Below are positions 35,244-47,093 of a stretch of 64,000 bases of DNA, piece after piece. The stretch is from Scalesia atractyloides (taxonomy: Eukaryota > Streptophyta > Magnoliopsida > Asterales > Asteraceae). Position 1 is the stretch's first letter; every line of letters starts with the position of its first letter. The position numbers were made by a program, and so were the translations under genes. A model generated the notes under the pieces. That model ran no database searches and was not told the DNA's origin. It saw only the letters and a program-made list of their open reading frames with translations. The stretch spans positions 38,968,341 to 39,032,340 of the forward strand of contig CAMTDV010000012.1 in the NCBI GenBank assembly GCA_947069175.1, written 5' to 3'.

Positions 35244-38200
35244 TGTAACACCTCGTAAAAATCGTGTCCAATAATATAGTGTCACGTGTCATATTTTTTT
35301 TATATATAAGTCCATTAAAGACTAATAAGGACTAAAGGTGTCAACATGCTCAAACTAAGCCTCTGAGTGACCCTCTGGTGTCAACATGCATAAACTGAGC
35401 CATCTGAGTGACCGTTAGTGTCAACAAGCTTAAACCGAGCCTCTGAGTGACCATTAGTGTCAACATGCTTAAACATAGCCTCTGAGTGACCATTAGTGTC
35501 AACATGCCTAGCCTCTGAGTGACCATCAGAGTCAACATGCTTATACTAAGCCTCTGAGTGATCCTTTACGAAGTCCTAACTCTCATATGAGCCACTGGTT
35601 GGACAATGGAGGGGATAAAAGTGTCAACATGTTAATTTATACCTCTGAGTGACCTTTTAACAAACCGAGAGCTTGACAATGTCCGGGCATACTCCCGGGT
35701 ATGCCAAATGTTGGCTACGGAGGGCTAAATATGCTATAATTGTGTTTTTAGAGGTTTATTAAGTTGAGGGGCTAAATGTGGCAAGTTTTGGAAGTTCCCA
35801 GGAGGCGCTCGCGGGCCGCGAGAGAAACTGGCCTGGTCACACGCGGGGCGTGAGAGGACTGTGTTTGCAGAAAATTTACTTGGCCTCCACACATGTTGCC
35901 AAAAACCACTTGATTCAAAACTAGGGACTTCCAAACTACTATGCCACGTTTTAGGACACTTGTAAGCTCCTCTAACACTCCCTAACACCTGGCATACCCT
36001 CCTTCAAGCTCCCCAACTATAAATAGGTGCATTAATTCACCACTTAAACTTGCACCTTTCTCATTCTTCACTCTATCTCCCTCCTCTGGAAGTTCCTAAC
36101 TGAAAGGAGCATCCAACTTAGTTCTATTTCATCCTAGGAATCACTTGTAAGTGTTCCTTTATCTTGCATTTTTGTTTATAGGCTTTTACAGCCAAAAGTC
36201 AAGCATTTACAAAAAACACCTTGACTTTCTGTTAAGACCATTATGGTCCAACCATTGTTCGTAACGAACATGGCTAAGTGATCATAATAAGGTAGGTGTT
36301 AATCCCTATTAAGGGCACCTCTTAAAGATCACGTTTGCTAGACCAATTGACGGGTCAAAGTGTTAATATTAAAAAGTCAAACATGCCATTTTTGGAAATA
36401 TTATAATATGAGTTTATATATGTTATAAAACATGTTTTTACACTTAAACAATTTGTTAATAATTATTAGAACATGTGAGAACATGTTCGGCTCGTCAATT
36501 TCAGTTCTAGGGGCGGTTCGCAACCGAAAGTCGCAAAGTTTGACTTCTATTTTGACTTTCGATTTTAACCTGATTTAGATTAGTTAGCTACTGATCTAAG
36601 GTTAATTATGATCGTAATATAACGTAGCATAACCCCCTGAGGTTATATTACATGATCATAATCAGAATATGAGTTTATGCACAAGTTCCACTATTATGCC
36701 ATTTTGACTAAAATGCCCCTTTTCATAACAGAAGGTTTTAAACGATAACCAACTTGAAAATGCGCTACCTACTGATGTAATATCATAAGTAGGATTATTT
36801 GGGATGTCAAGTCAGATTGTATACTGAGTTTACGTACAAGTTCTTGTATGATGTCGATAAATGACGATAAAGCTCTTGTGGCTCATAAAATAGTTTTAAT
36901 AATACTTTTCAACCTACTGATATGTTATATTAAATAACATATCTAAAACAATTAAACTTGATCTAACATCAGTTTTTACAAACTTCGCACTAAATCGTCA
37001 TTTTACGATATAAACGCTATTTCGGCGCATAGTATGGTTTTAAACCATATTTATCAACCAAGACTTGTTACCTACTAAATTTAAAACTTATTTAAAATAT
37101 TTTTACAGTAGGTACATGATGTAAACTCAGAATCCCAAATGAATTATAAAACTATGTGTAAAATGACCAAAATGCCCCTACGGTGCATAGTTTGCTCATA
37201 AATGATAAATTACACATATAATCAATATCTTACTGATATTATATCATAAATTAATTATTTTTCCAGAAAACTTATGATTATAACATTATAATACATTAAA
37301 GTTCCTTTATACGGCATATAATTACCAAAACGGCCTTATGAGGCATAGTTTCATTTTAAAACCTTAACGGGCATATAAGTTGATATTTTACTGATATTAC
37401 AACTTATTTAAAGTATAATGGCATATAGAACTTGTTCATGACTTATCCGGTTACCCGATATCTCTTATATGGGCACTGTAAAGTATACGTAACTAGTTTA
37501 CGGAAATTAATCGAAACAGGTTTAACCTTATCATTTTAGTCTCAAAATCCTAGAATGCTTATGGTTTACCCATATTATACAAGTAATAGTACTTGTTGGG
37601 TTTGAACTACATTCTATCCGATCATCGCTTAATCTAGCGTAATATACGTTTTGATCCTGTATGCTAGTCGGTCTAAGTCTTTGACTTAAATTAAGACCGT
37701 TAGCATTTTAATTGGTTAGCTTATGCTATAATCCAGACTAGAGCCTTCCGGTAAATGCTATCTGCACTTAGTTCATTTTGGATACGATGGAGATATTAAA
37801 TCTTGCATTTTTAAATCAAGATTAGCTCAGGTAAATGCTCTCGATTTATTTTCCCTATACGGGTTTGGGTTAGGTAAATTATCACCGCTTGGTCGGAAAT
37901 GGGATCAATCGAATGCCGGACTATGGCTAGTAAATCCACATATTCCATTTTAATCAGTTTTGTTTGATAACTTAAACATCGAGGGTTCACGACCGTGTCC
38001 TGGATATCCTCAGCTCATTACATTAGTTAATGGCCATGACCAAAGCTCGGGGTGTTTGCATACACCTGACAGATGCTCATGCTAAATTATTTTTACCCAC
38101 TAGTTGGGGATAACTCATCTGTGGGTTCATAAGTGGTGTGTACGTTAATATCGTCTCGGTCTCTATACTGGGCCCTGTATGTATGGACAAACATTGAATC

Positions 38201-38647
38201 TGTTAACAAGGTTACAAGGCTGACTTCCCAATTATAAAAGATTATTCGTGCCCTGTGCACTTAAAACCATTTTCAAATGTTTTCAAAATGAGTCAGTTGG
38301 GTGTATTTACCAGCGAAAGCTAATGTATTTTCAAAAGACTAAGCTTGCAGGTACAATACGAAATAGGCTCGAAGCTGGTCGGTAGTGATATAAGAGGATC
38401 TTGCAAATCCTTAGATCTGCCCAAAATTTATTACACCTTTTTGTACATTTTACAATCCGCCTGTGGATCTTCTATTACAAGCCGTCTGTATATTATTTTT
38501 TGTACTTTGAACATTTGGTTTGTAAAAGTAATTTAAATCCAAGACTTCAGCTGTGCTATGTTTAATTGACTATGATGATATCAACTTACGTCACGATATT
38601 CCCCATCGGTCCCACTGGTGTTTAGTTGTAAATATCGGGGTGTGACA
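35244..38647 (+). repeat. F 3' LTR (3404 bp)
   Basis: Uninterrupted copy used to prove the nesting of C. It contains six consecutive ~40-bp units (about 35337-35575), the dyad CTCGCG GGC CGCGAG at 35808-35822 and TATAAATAG at 36018-36026. It ends GGGTGTGACA and is followed by the TSD CACGC. Confidence 0.93.
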
Positions 38648-38652
38648 CACGC

Positions 38653-38664
38653 TCACCCACGTTA
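38653..38664 (+). repeat. Last 12 bases of solo LTR E
   Basis: TCACCCACGTTA lies between the F TSD and the second copy of the E TSD (GTGTT, 38665-38669). F inserted within 20 bases of the E end. Confidence 0.5.
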
Positions 38665-38841
38665 GTGTTTTTTAAAACTATCGTGTCACGCAACGAAGAA
38701 ACCCAATGCTCGTCGCGCGACACAACGGGTTCAAAAATCGGGAAATCTTTGCTTGTCATCCAAGATTGATATATTAAACCCTAATATGTATCATTATAAT
38801 CAATTATCGAAACTTTGGAAGAACAAGCAACTGTGGAAGAT
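38665..38841 (+). repeat. Solo LTR D, piece 2 of 4
   Basis: Resumes LTR D after element E (the first five bases are the E target duplication). It contains GTCGCGCGAC near 38713 and a TATA-like word GATATATTAAA near 38767. It ends with AAGAT (38837-38841), the TSD of Copia element G. Confidence 0.6.
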
Positions 38842-39137
38842 TGTAAGTCTCGTAAACCGATCAAACAGGTATCACTAACCTAATCAGTAGCGGAAATTAT
38901 GATTAGGAAGAAGAACAACTGAATAACTTTGAAAACTTGCATACACCAAAGATGTCTGATACAAGTTTTTGCTTTCAACTCTCTAACCTTTACTCTATGA
39001 CCTAGCCCCTCTATATATAAGCATCGTTAAACCCATAATTACAACCCTAGGCCCATTAGGCACTAGGAAGCCCACATAAACCCCAAAAGCCCAAATACAT
39101 CCCTAATGAATAAACCTTTAATAATCTAAGCCCAACA
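38842..39137 (-). repeat. G 3' LTR (296 bp)
   Basis: On the minus strand it runs TGTTGGGCTTAG to GAGACTTACA. A TATATATAGAGG box lies at about 39009-39020 (minus). It matches the right LTR closely. Confidence 0.93.
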
Positions 39138-39150
39138 TTCTCCCCCTAGG
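39138..39150 (-). other. Polypurine tract of G
   Basis: Minus strand CCTAGGGGGAGAA ends at the first base of the 3' LTR. The 10-mer AGGGGGAGAA recurs at 43551-43560. Confidence 0.85.
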
Positions 39151-39223
39151 TTTACTTCATTGGTCTTTTCGATTGAGCATCTACACCTAGTCTTCCAACG
39201 ATGATACCAGCAACCGCAGCAGT

Positions 39224-41847
39224 CTAATCCTTCACAAACCTCATACAGCTTAGCAGTTCTAATTTGATGTGACGCAAGAACCTGCAAGGCTTCGTCATGA
39301 AAACTAACCAAATCCACCACATCGTTGACCTGAACGCTTTCTCTTTAGTCACAATAGCAACACTTCCGGCTTTAGGATCGTATAACCAAAAGTTGAAGTT
39401 CTTCATAATTCTCCTAGGAAAAGTAGGAGCAACCAGAATAACTAATTCTTTGTTGGTTGGCGGCCACATCACCGACTTGAACCTCTTGCCCGTGTGTGCA
39501 TCGCGAACTCCTTTAGCTGCTCTCAAATATGGTTCAGCAGTCTTCATAGTCTTGAAGCCACTCCTAACCTCACGTTCAAGCTTCTTGAAGAATCTCCACC
39601 TGGGTCCACGCTCTGTAGTGTCATCATCAGTGTATGGAACTCTCAAAAGATAAGTCAAAGCAACTTTAGTCCACGTTTCAAATTGAAACTCTTTAGAATA
39701 GTATTCACGGGTTCCATCCTGGCGCACGATAATCCACATATTTTTAACATGATCGTACATCCAACTGAGCACCTTGGACTTGTTTCCCACCTTACAATAG
39801 TAACTTAAGCCCAACTCCATCACGTATCTCTTTGACTGATTGGTTGGATCCTTGGCTAAAAATTCTTATCAAGTGGATTCACATTAACATTCTTCATTAA
39901 GACCATTTGCTTCTTCTTCTTCTGATCAGCAGCACGTTTCTGACTAGCAGTAAATTTCCTGCGTGGATCGCTCATATAATCGTCCAGACCTGCTTTGCGT
40001 TCAGCTGCTAACTGCGCAGCTGCCAATCTTTGTTCTTCAGTTTCTTCAGCTATTCGCTGTTGTGCCGCACGATGCCTAGTTTCAACGTTCATCGGGTCAT
40101 CAGTAGGATCACTAAACTCCATTCCAAACTTGTTTTCCAGCTTGCCCCTAAAATCAAACACCAGAGTCATAAGCATTGTGACATCTCCCTTCAGCTGATC
40201 AATAGTCTGATCTCTGACATCTAAACGATTCTGTAGAGAGGCAATTTGAGCATCCTTCAGAATGACCACTTGTTCCAAAACAACCACCCGTTTCTTCAAA
40301 TCAACTACATCAACCTTTGTATCATCATCGTCACTATCCAATCCTCTGAATTCGAATGCCCGTTTCTCTGATCTTCGTACATAATCTTCAGCAACATCAT
40401 AGTATAACCAACTCCACTAGCACCTGCTTCCAACCACCAGCACCTGATGAACTGCCTCCAAAATCCATCATTTGTAAAACCGAGTAAGCAGGAATCGACA
40501 CAACGGTAGACTGTGTAATAATGGGAGCGGTTTGCTATGTAGATGAAACAGGTGTGTCAACCATCGAAGTATGAGCAATAGATTCAGCAACGGTTACCTC
40601 AATAACAGTAGACGTGATCAATTCAGATTCAGCAACAGTGAAAAGAACGGGAGCTTCAGGTGCACTAGATGGAATGCTCGGCCCAGTTCTTCGCCTTTTG
40701 ATCAATGGTACCTCATCTTCTTCATCTTCGTCATCTTCTTCATTCTGAGCAGTTGGTGTAGCAATAGATGGAATGTCGAGTGGAGGATCACCCTGTTTCT
40801 CTTGGATATCTTTCAAGTGAGCAATCAAGGCTTCTAAGTTCTCGGATGATAACTCTGGTAAAACGGGAGTCAAAGTGGCATTGAACTCATCGAGATCGTC
40901 AAGAAAAGCTTGCCCAACATCATCTTCGTCATCAGTAACTAACTCTTTGATCTCTATCTCCTTTTCTTTGGCAGGAACATCGTGTTCTTCGGCCACTATA
41001 GCGTTAACTGGAGGCGGAGGAGGTGGTGGAATATCCAAACCAACCACTTCACAAAACTTCCCGAACTTCTTCAAAGCAAAACGACCCACAAACACTGTCT
41101 TGGACGTAGAGCGGTTCTTCTTCATTGTAGCAAAAATAGTAGGCCCCATCGGCTTCATATTAAGCAAGTTTGCATCTGTAGAATCCCTCGCCAATTCAGG
41201 ATAACGGGCATCTAGTATGAGCTAGACAAAACGTGGGTACAAAAGAAACATCCGCTTCTTGGACTGCTCTAAAATTTTCTTCATGTTGTCGAAGATATAA
41301 CCAGAATAGTTATACTTCAAGTCCATAACTAATGAAACTATAGCAGATGTCTGGGCTTGATTTGGCTGATCCAGACCACCCTTGTTCTCCGACACACACT
41401 GCATGAACATATGAACGAGCAACCGCCAATAAGCCGGAAACATTTTCTTCAATAGTGGTGGATAAGAGCCCTCATATCCCATCTCCATAAGCACATGAAG
41501 CACCTTCTCTTTGGCGTAAGTGGTTGGATCACTGAAAGTATCGGTAAGCTGCAGCACCACTCTCACACATGCTTCGTTCACCATTATCTCTTTGCCCTGA
41601 ATCTGCGAACGGATAAATGGTCTACCATCTTCACCCCTCGGCTGAATACGTTCTCTTTTCCAAAACGAATGTACTAGATCCTTATAAATAACTGGGTTAG
41701 CACGGAGGGCATATGCGATCTTGCAAGCATTGAGCCCCACTATCATAGCCTGAAATTAAACTCTGCTGGCGGGTTTGAGAGATACCCGGCCTGGTTGTGG
41801 AATTGCTCCTCAACCAACATCACCGCATCAAATGCTTCTTCAACCAT
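39224..41847 (-). pseudogene. Extra ORF of G between pol and 3' LTR
   Basis: A broken frame of roughly 800 codons starts at the ATG at 41847 (MVEEAFDAVMLVEEQFHNQA). It continues after a shift near 41750 with IAYALRANPVIYKDLVHSFW, and HMFMQCVSENKGGLDQ and ILEQSKKRMFLLYPRFV, the block by which I recognise the ORF found after pol in Asteraceae Copia polyproteins. A proline run (PPPPPPP, about 41014-41034), an acidic stretch (EEDDEDEEDE), a coiled-coil-like segment (DLKKRVVVLEQVVILKDAQI, about 40310) and a basic KKKKQ segment follow, ending near 39224. No clear signal peptide or membrane span is seen, so I do not call it an envelope protein. Its function is unknown. Confidence 0.65.
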
Positions 41848-43679
41848 ATCTGTCAAGAACATCAACCAAGTTAAATCCAACTAACAGAAGTTAACGGAGT
41901 TTAACAATGTAGCAGTTAAACCTAATTGGATAGGTCAAACAGAAGTCAAGGTTCAAATTAACCTGAGTTCAAATTAATTATAGGTTTCAACAGTTGAAAA
42001 GATTCAAACCGGATGAAAGGTTCAAACCTCAAATCCGGATTACTGACAGTTCAAGATGAATTCGGATGAACCCTTTCATCAATCCGGATTGAAGGAGGTC
42101 CAACAGCATGGTCAAAAATGCAATCCGGATTATTTATTGTATCTCGGATGGATAGTCATTCGGATGAAGATCCAATCCTAAATGAAATCCGAGTTCATCA
42201 TTTCGGATAGATACCAATCCGAAATGCAATCCGAAATGCTTAAACACTTGAAGATCAATCCAGGATACAATCCGGAATGCATTAAATATTCAAATTTTTT
42301 ATCCGGAATACATGTGTTTAATGCAGTTATACCTAATTCCAGAATGAAATTTTCCGAGATGCACAAGTCGCAAAAGAGAGAGAATCAGAGAAGAAATCAT
42401 TATTTCAGAATTTGGATAATCTGAAATGAGAAATCAGAGATGCCTATAATTTCTGAAATGGGCTTGGGCCTGGGCATTTGAATCTGGATTGGGCTTGTGA
42501 CAGGCCCAATCCGGAACAGTAACACAGTGGGCCTGTCCGAAAAGTCCAAATGGGCCTTTCCGGAAAAGCCAAATCTGGAACAGTAACCCTTTGGGCCCAA
42601 AGAAGCCCAATCCGGAAGCTGGCCCAAATCCCAAAGCACACTGGGCCAGTCCAATATCTCTTGACAGAAACCATCTCACCAAAATTCATCAAGTAGACTA
42701 AACAAGCATCCAACCACCTTTTAACATTTCACAGAGAGGAACTATTTAAGACAGACATAAATATTTAACACAACCTTGCTAAGGGATCAAATCATTTCAA
42801 ACGCTAACTAAGGAACATTTTTCAGTATGAGCAGGTTCAGTTGGTCTAAGCGATTGTCAATATATTTGTCCTTTAAATCTAAAACTCAACCCTTGTAGTT
42901 CAGGCATTATGATACGCTTAAGGTAATATTATACTATGATACTCGTGTGTCCCATACCATGACATACCCCCGCGATCAAGGTAAGCACAACAATTCATCG
43001 TAGCAGGTGACTATACCGTGGTCATCCTTTATATTTTACAACATCAGGCTATTGGTGAACAGGTCAGTACTTCCGTACAGCAGAGAGACCAATAGTGACT
43101 GACGAGGGTTAGGCAAATACCTTATGAGGTACGTAAGAACTTATGAAGAAACTTCTGTTCTCTTAGGTTTTGGCCTTTCCATTTTGGCTCTTTTACAAAG
43201 ATATCCTGACTGTGCCTAGGTCTACATATAATCTGGATGCAATAGAAGGGCAATCAAGATATCCCCAGATGACTCAACAGCATAAAGACCCGAAACCTCA
43301 TATGTTGGCTATCTATCAACGCAAGATTTAAGACTATGAAATCATACGCCTATAGTAAGTGACCCACTGAGTACATAGTTCGTTATGTTTATATCATTTG
43401 ACTTTCCCCATCCGGTTGAGTTTTAGACCTACCGACACATCACTTTCATCAAATCTTTTCCGCTTCGATACCTTACATGTGTTAATCAGACATTATATCA
43501 CGAAAAAGTATTTCATTTCCCTATCCTTGCAAAAATTGTGTTTTTACGATTTCTCCCCCTAAATTTGTGCATACATATGAACAAATTTATGAAGCAATGT
43601 ATAAACAATAAGAATAGTAAACAAAACACAAAGACAGGGATGCCTAGGTAGAAAACCAAATCATTTTGAGAAGATCCAC
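41848..43679 (-). other. Non-coding interval of G between RNase H and the extra ORF
   Basis: No protein. 41990-42320 and 42480-42615 are crowded with ATCCGGAT/ATCCGGAA words in both orientations. A second copy of the purine tract AGGGGGAGAA (minus strand) lies at 43551-43560, about 120 bases after RNase H ends. Confidence 0.7.
43551..43560 (-). other. Second, internal polypurine tract of G
   Basis: Identical 10-mer to the tract at the 3' LTR (plus strand TTCTCCCCCT). It follows the RNase H end, the place where the tract sits in ordinary Copia elements. Confidence 0.6.
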
Positions 43680-45130
43680 AAGCACTTGAAAACGCGTGTT
43701 TCTAACGGGTTTCGTGAACAAATCCGCCACATTTGCATCAGTGTGGATTTGCTAAAGCTTTACGAGACCCTTTTCATAGCAATTACCGATAAAATGAACT
43801 TTAATGTTTATGTGCTTGGTTTTGGAGTGGAAAACAGGGTTTTTAACTATTTGGATCGCGACATCATTATCACAGTAAATTGTTGTGTTTAGATAAGTCA
43901 AATCCTAATCCCATAAGCTGATGTTGCATCCATAAAACCTTGGAGCAGCAAGCAGAGGCTGCGACATATTCTGCTTCTGCAGTAGAAAGCGAAACCGTCT
44001 GTTGCTTCTTGCATTGCCCCGAAATTAAGCGATCTCCCAGAAATTGGCAACCAGCCGAAGTTGAGCGCATGTCCCTATATGCACCTCCAAGATTACTGTC
44101 AGAGAAAGCATATAGTTCAAATTTAGAATTTTTAGGATACCAGAGGCCCAGTGATGGAGCCCCTTTGAGGTACCTAAAAATTCGTTTAACAGCATGTAAA
44201 TGAGAAAGTTTAGGAGTAGCCTGATAACGAGCACACTAGCAGACGACAAACATGATATCTGGTCGGCTAGCAGTGAGATACATGAGTGATCCAATCATTG
44301 AGCGATACATAGTAGGATTAACAGGCTTTCCTTCAGCATCTTCATTTAGCAGAGGCCGTTCTGCAATAGATGAAGCCATAGGCTTGGAATCTGTAAGCTT
44401 GAATTTGGCAAGAACGTCATGGACATATTTTCCTTGATGAATTAGAATACCCTGTGGGCTCTGATGAACTTGAAGTCCTAAAAACATGGTCATCTCCCCC
44501 AATGAGCTCATCTCAAATTTCTTCTTCATGACTTCTTCGAATTCGCGGCACAAACCATCATTGATGGAACCAAATATAATATCATCAACGTAGATTTGGA
44601 CAAGAATAATGTCCTTATCAACGCGTTTGATAAACAAGTTTGGTCAATGGTTCCCCGTGTGTAGTCATGAGCAAGCAGATGCTCTGTAAGAGTAGCGTAC
44701 CATGCGCGAGGCGCTTGATGCAACCCATATAAAGCTTTGTCTAGTTTGTAAGTATAATCTGCTTGTCAGGATCAGTAAAGCCTGGTGGTTGTGCCACGTA
44801 GATTTCCTCTTTCACCTTGTCGTATAGAAACGCAGTCTCGACATCCATTTGATAGACAGTAAAATCCATGTAAGATGTGTATGCCAAGAAGATGCGTATA
44901 GCCTCTAAATCGCGCGACATGTGCATAGACCTCATCATAATCTAAACCTTCAATCTGTCGAAACCCCTGAACCACCAGTCTAGCTTTATTCCGAACGATA
45001 ACTCCAGTGTCATCCTGCTTGTTGCCAAAAACCCAGCGAGTTCCAAGAGCACGCTTTCCTTGAGGCAGCTTCACCAATTCCAGACACCAAGCTTCTCAAA
45101 TTGATTGAGTTCCTCATGCATGGCATCCAC
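43680..45130 (-). pseudogene. pol: Copia reverse transcriptase and RNase H of G
   Basis: RT blocks on the minus strand: LPQGKRALGTRWVFGNKQDD, ARLVVQGFRQIEGLDYDEVY, MDVETAFLYDKVKEEIYVAQ, LHQAPRAWYATLTEHLL and the intact catalytic YVDD at 44581-44592 within QIYVDDIIFGS. Then FEMSSLGEMTMFLGLQVHQS and MIGSLMYLTASRPDIMF. RNase H follows with CQFLGDRLISGQCKKQQTVS and STAEAEYVAASACCSKVLWM and finishes near 43680 with ADLFTKPV. Frame breaks lie near 44940, 44735, 44640, 44235 and 43870. Confidence 0.9.
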
Positions 45131-45831
45131 CCAGCCTGGTTCCTGCAAGGCAACATCAATACTTTTAGGTTTAATTGGGAAATAAAGCAAGAATAGAGAC
45201 AGGTATTTATATCCCCAAATTGGCTGCGTGTTTGAACAACAGCGTTGACAGGACCAATAATATTCTCAACGGGGTGAGCACACTGTAAACGCTGCAGTAT
45301 TGGTGTAGCGGGAATGAGAACATCTGTTTGCAAGTTGGTGATGCTAGCTGAAGCGACTCCAGATGGCTCCCCCTCAATAGAGGCACTAGAAGAAGTATGT
45401 GGTGAGGAATCCACCGAACAATCGAGTGGAGTAGGCTCAGGAAACAGAGAGGAACCCAAACATCAGGAGGAAGGCCTTCATTTGTTGTAGGAGGCTCTGG
45501 ATCAGAAACCACAACTTCAGGAGGATCTGTTTGAGTAGGCAAAGAGATAGATGGTTCTTGAGAATGCGAAACGGTGGAGGAAGGCGAGGCAGTGTCATTG
45601 AATCCAGGAGGATCCACACTTAGCTGCTTTAAATTCTCATTTAGCGCGGCAGCGTCAGCATCGTCTTCAAAAGAAATGGGCACTGTTGGAAGGGGGGAAT
45701 TCGAACTATTACCTGCAGTCACATTGGAAGACACATCAAAATGATTAAATAAAGTGGAGTAGTCATACAACCAGTCAGGACCAATGCATGTGTCCTTGGG
45801 ATTTTCTTCCAGCCAACCCACATTGTAGGTT
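45131..45831 (-). pseudogene. pol: Linker between integrase and RT of G
   Basis: Serine/proline-rich frames (SPSSTVSHSQEPSISLPTQT, VVSDPEPPTTNEGLPPD) of the low-complexity type that separates integrase from reverse transcriptase in Copia polyproteins. A frameshift lies near 45440. Confidence 0.6.
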
Positions 45832-46798
45832 TCAACTACTATCTTCTTGATCTTGTTGTAAACGGATATGACGTATTTTTAGAATAGCCAACGAAAATGC
45901 AAGGATCCCCGCGTGCTTCAAACTTTCCTTTAGCGTCCATGAGCAGAAGAAACAAGGGCATCCGAATTTGCGGAAATGTTTGACTGAAGGTTTGCGACCT
46001 TCAACCACTTCGTATGGAGTCTTCATGTGAGTTTATTGATCAGGGCATGATTCTGAATATAGCATGCAGTATTGATTGCTTCTGCCCAGAAGATAAGAGG
46101 TAGTTCAGATTCAACCAACATAGTGCGTGCAGCTTCAATGAGTGTACGATTTCTGCATTCTACAACCCATTTTGTTGTGGGGTTCTGGCTGCACTGAACT
46201 GTTGGTCAATTCCCTTGGAGGAGCAGAAAGAGTTTAAGGTAATATTCTTAAACTCTGTCTCATTATCACACCGAATAGCCTTCACCGTTGAATCTGTCTG
46301 GTTTTCCATAACATGACAAATTGTTTGACTAACCAGCGGTTTCACTTTTATGTGTGAGAAAGAAAACCAGGTGAATCGAGAGTAGTGATCCCTAACCAGA
46401 CAGCAAGCCTTCCCACCAATGTTGCGTATGTCTGTTGGACCGAAGAGATCCATATGTAGCATTCTAAGACCTGAGGAGTGGAGGGAACGGCTTTAGTTTT
46501 GTGCGGCTGTCGATGTTGTTTCCCACGCACGCATGATTCACATTTTTTCGATCTGCATGAAGTCATGAACTGGTATATCTCTGACTAAACCACCTTTTGC
46601 AAGACGATTTAAATTCTTCATGTTGATGTGACCCAGTTTGCAATGCCGTAGCATGGCGTCATGTTCGGTTGTCGAAGAGAATAGGCAAATGAGCTTGTCA
46701 GAAGGAGCCTGGTTCATATCAATAACATATGCATTGCCTTTACATGCAGCTTTAAGAAGAATCCAATCATCTGGAATAATTAAACCCGGTTTTAGCAC
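45832..46798 (-). pseudogene. pol: Copia integrase of G
   Basis: The GAG-pre-integrase zinc region reads LRHCKLGHINMKNLNRLAKG and CESCVRGKQHRQPHKTK. The core follows with LHMDLFGPTDIRN, VRDHYSRFTWFSF, AIRCDNETEFKNITLNSFC and ARTPQQNGL. The first block normally reads DDYSRF and is RDHYSRF here, so a residue next to the catalytic site has changed. The C-terminal part contains MKTPYEVVEGRKPSVKHFRK. At least three frame breaks occur (about 46560, 46160 and 46027). Confidence 0.88.
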
Positions 46799-47093
46799 AT
46801 AACATCCTTTCTTGGTGAAGAAACATCCAGATGATTGTCGCAGAGTTGAGACACACTCAACAGACTGTGCTTCAATTTTGGTACGTAATTGACATTCTTA
46901 AAGCTGAGGGCTCCATTGCAAACAGTTCCTCTCATGGTAATTTTTCCTGTTTCTCCACCTGCGAAGGAAACGAACCCACCATCGAAAAATTAAATGTCAT
47001 TCAACTGGAGATGTCTCTTGTCATGTGCCTGGAACAGCCACTACTCAATGTACCGTAATCGAACAAGAGCACGCCAAGTTGTTCCTGCACATT
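46799..47093 (-). pseudogene. pol: Copia protease region of G
   Basis: Seen only in pieces across shifted frames: SGCSRHMT, FAGGETGKITMRGTVCNGAL, NVNYVPKLKHSLLSVSQLCD, then VLKPGLIIPDDW leading to integrase. These are the usual Copia protease-to-integrase landmarks. It is heavily frameshifted. Confidence 0.65.

Larger units (their letters stand above)
11708..38647 (+). mobile_element. Element F: chromovirus-type Ty3 retrotransposon (Tekay-like)
   Basis: A complete element with both LTRs and a perfect TSD CACGC (11703-11707 and 38648-38652). LTRs begin TGTAACACCTCGT and end GGGTGTGACA. Removing the Athila insertion C leaves a 5' LTR of 3412 bp against a 3' LTR of 3404 bp. A Met-tRNA-type primer-binding site follows the 5' LTR and a purine tract precedes the 3' LTR. 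Internal order is extra ORF, repeat-rich spacer, gag, protease, RT, RNase H, integrase, chromodomain remnant: the chromovirus order. Every frame carries stops or shifts, so this copy is dead. In a short sample the LTRs differ by roughly 7 percent by eye. Confidence 0.9.

Noticed and set aside
39297..39653. Plus-strand frames opposite the extra ORF of G (also 40875-41204, 48147-48446)
   Set aside because: They are antisense to coding remnants and resemble no family.
40535..41194. Acidic, proline-rich frame as a host gene
   Set aside because: It lies between RNase H and the 3' LTR of G and continues the same broken frame as its neighbours.
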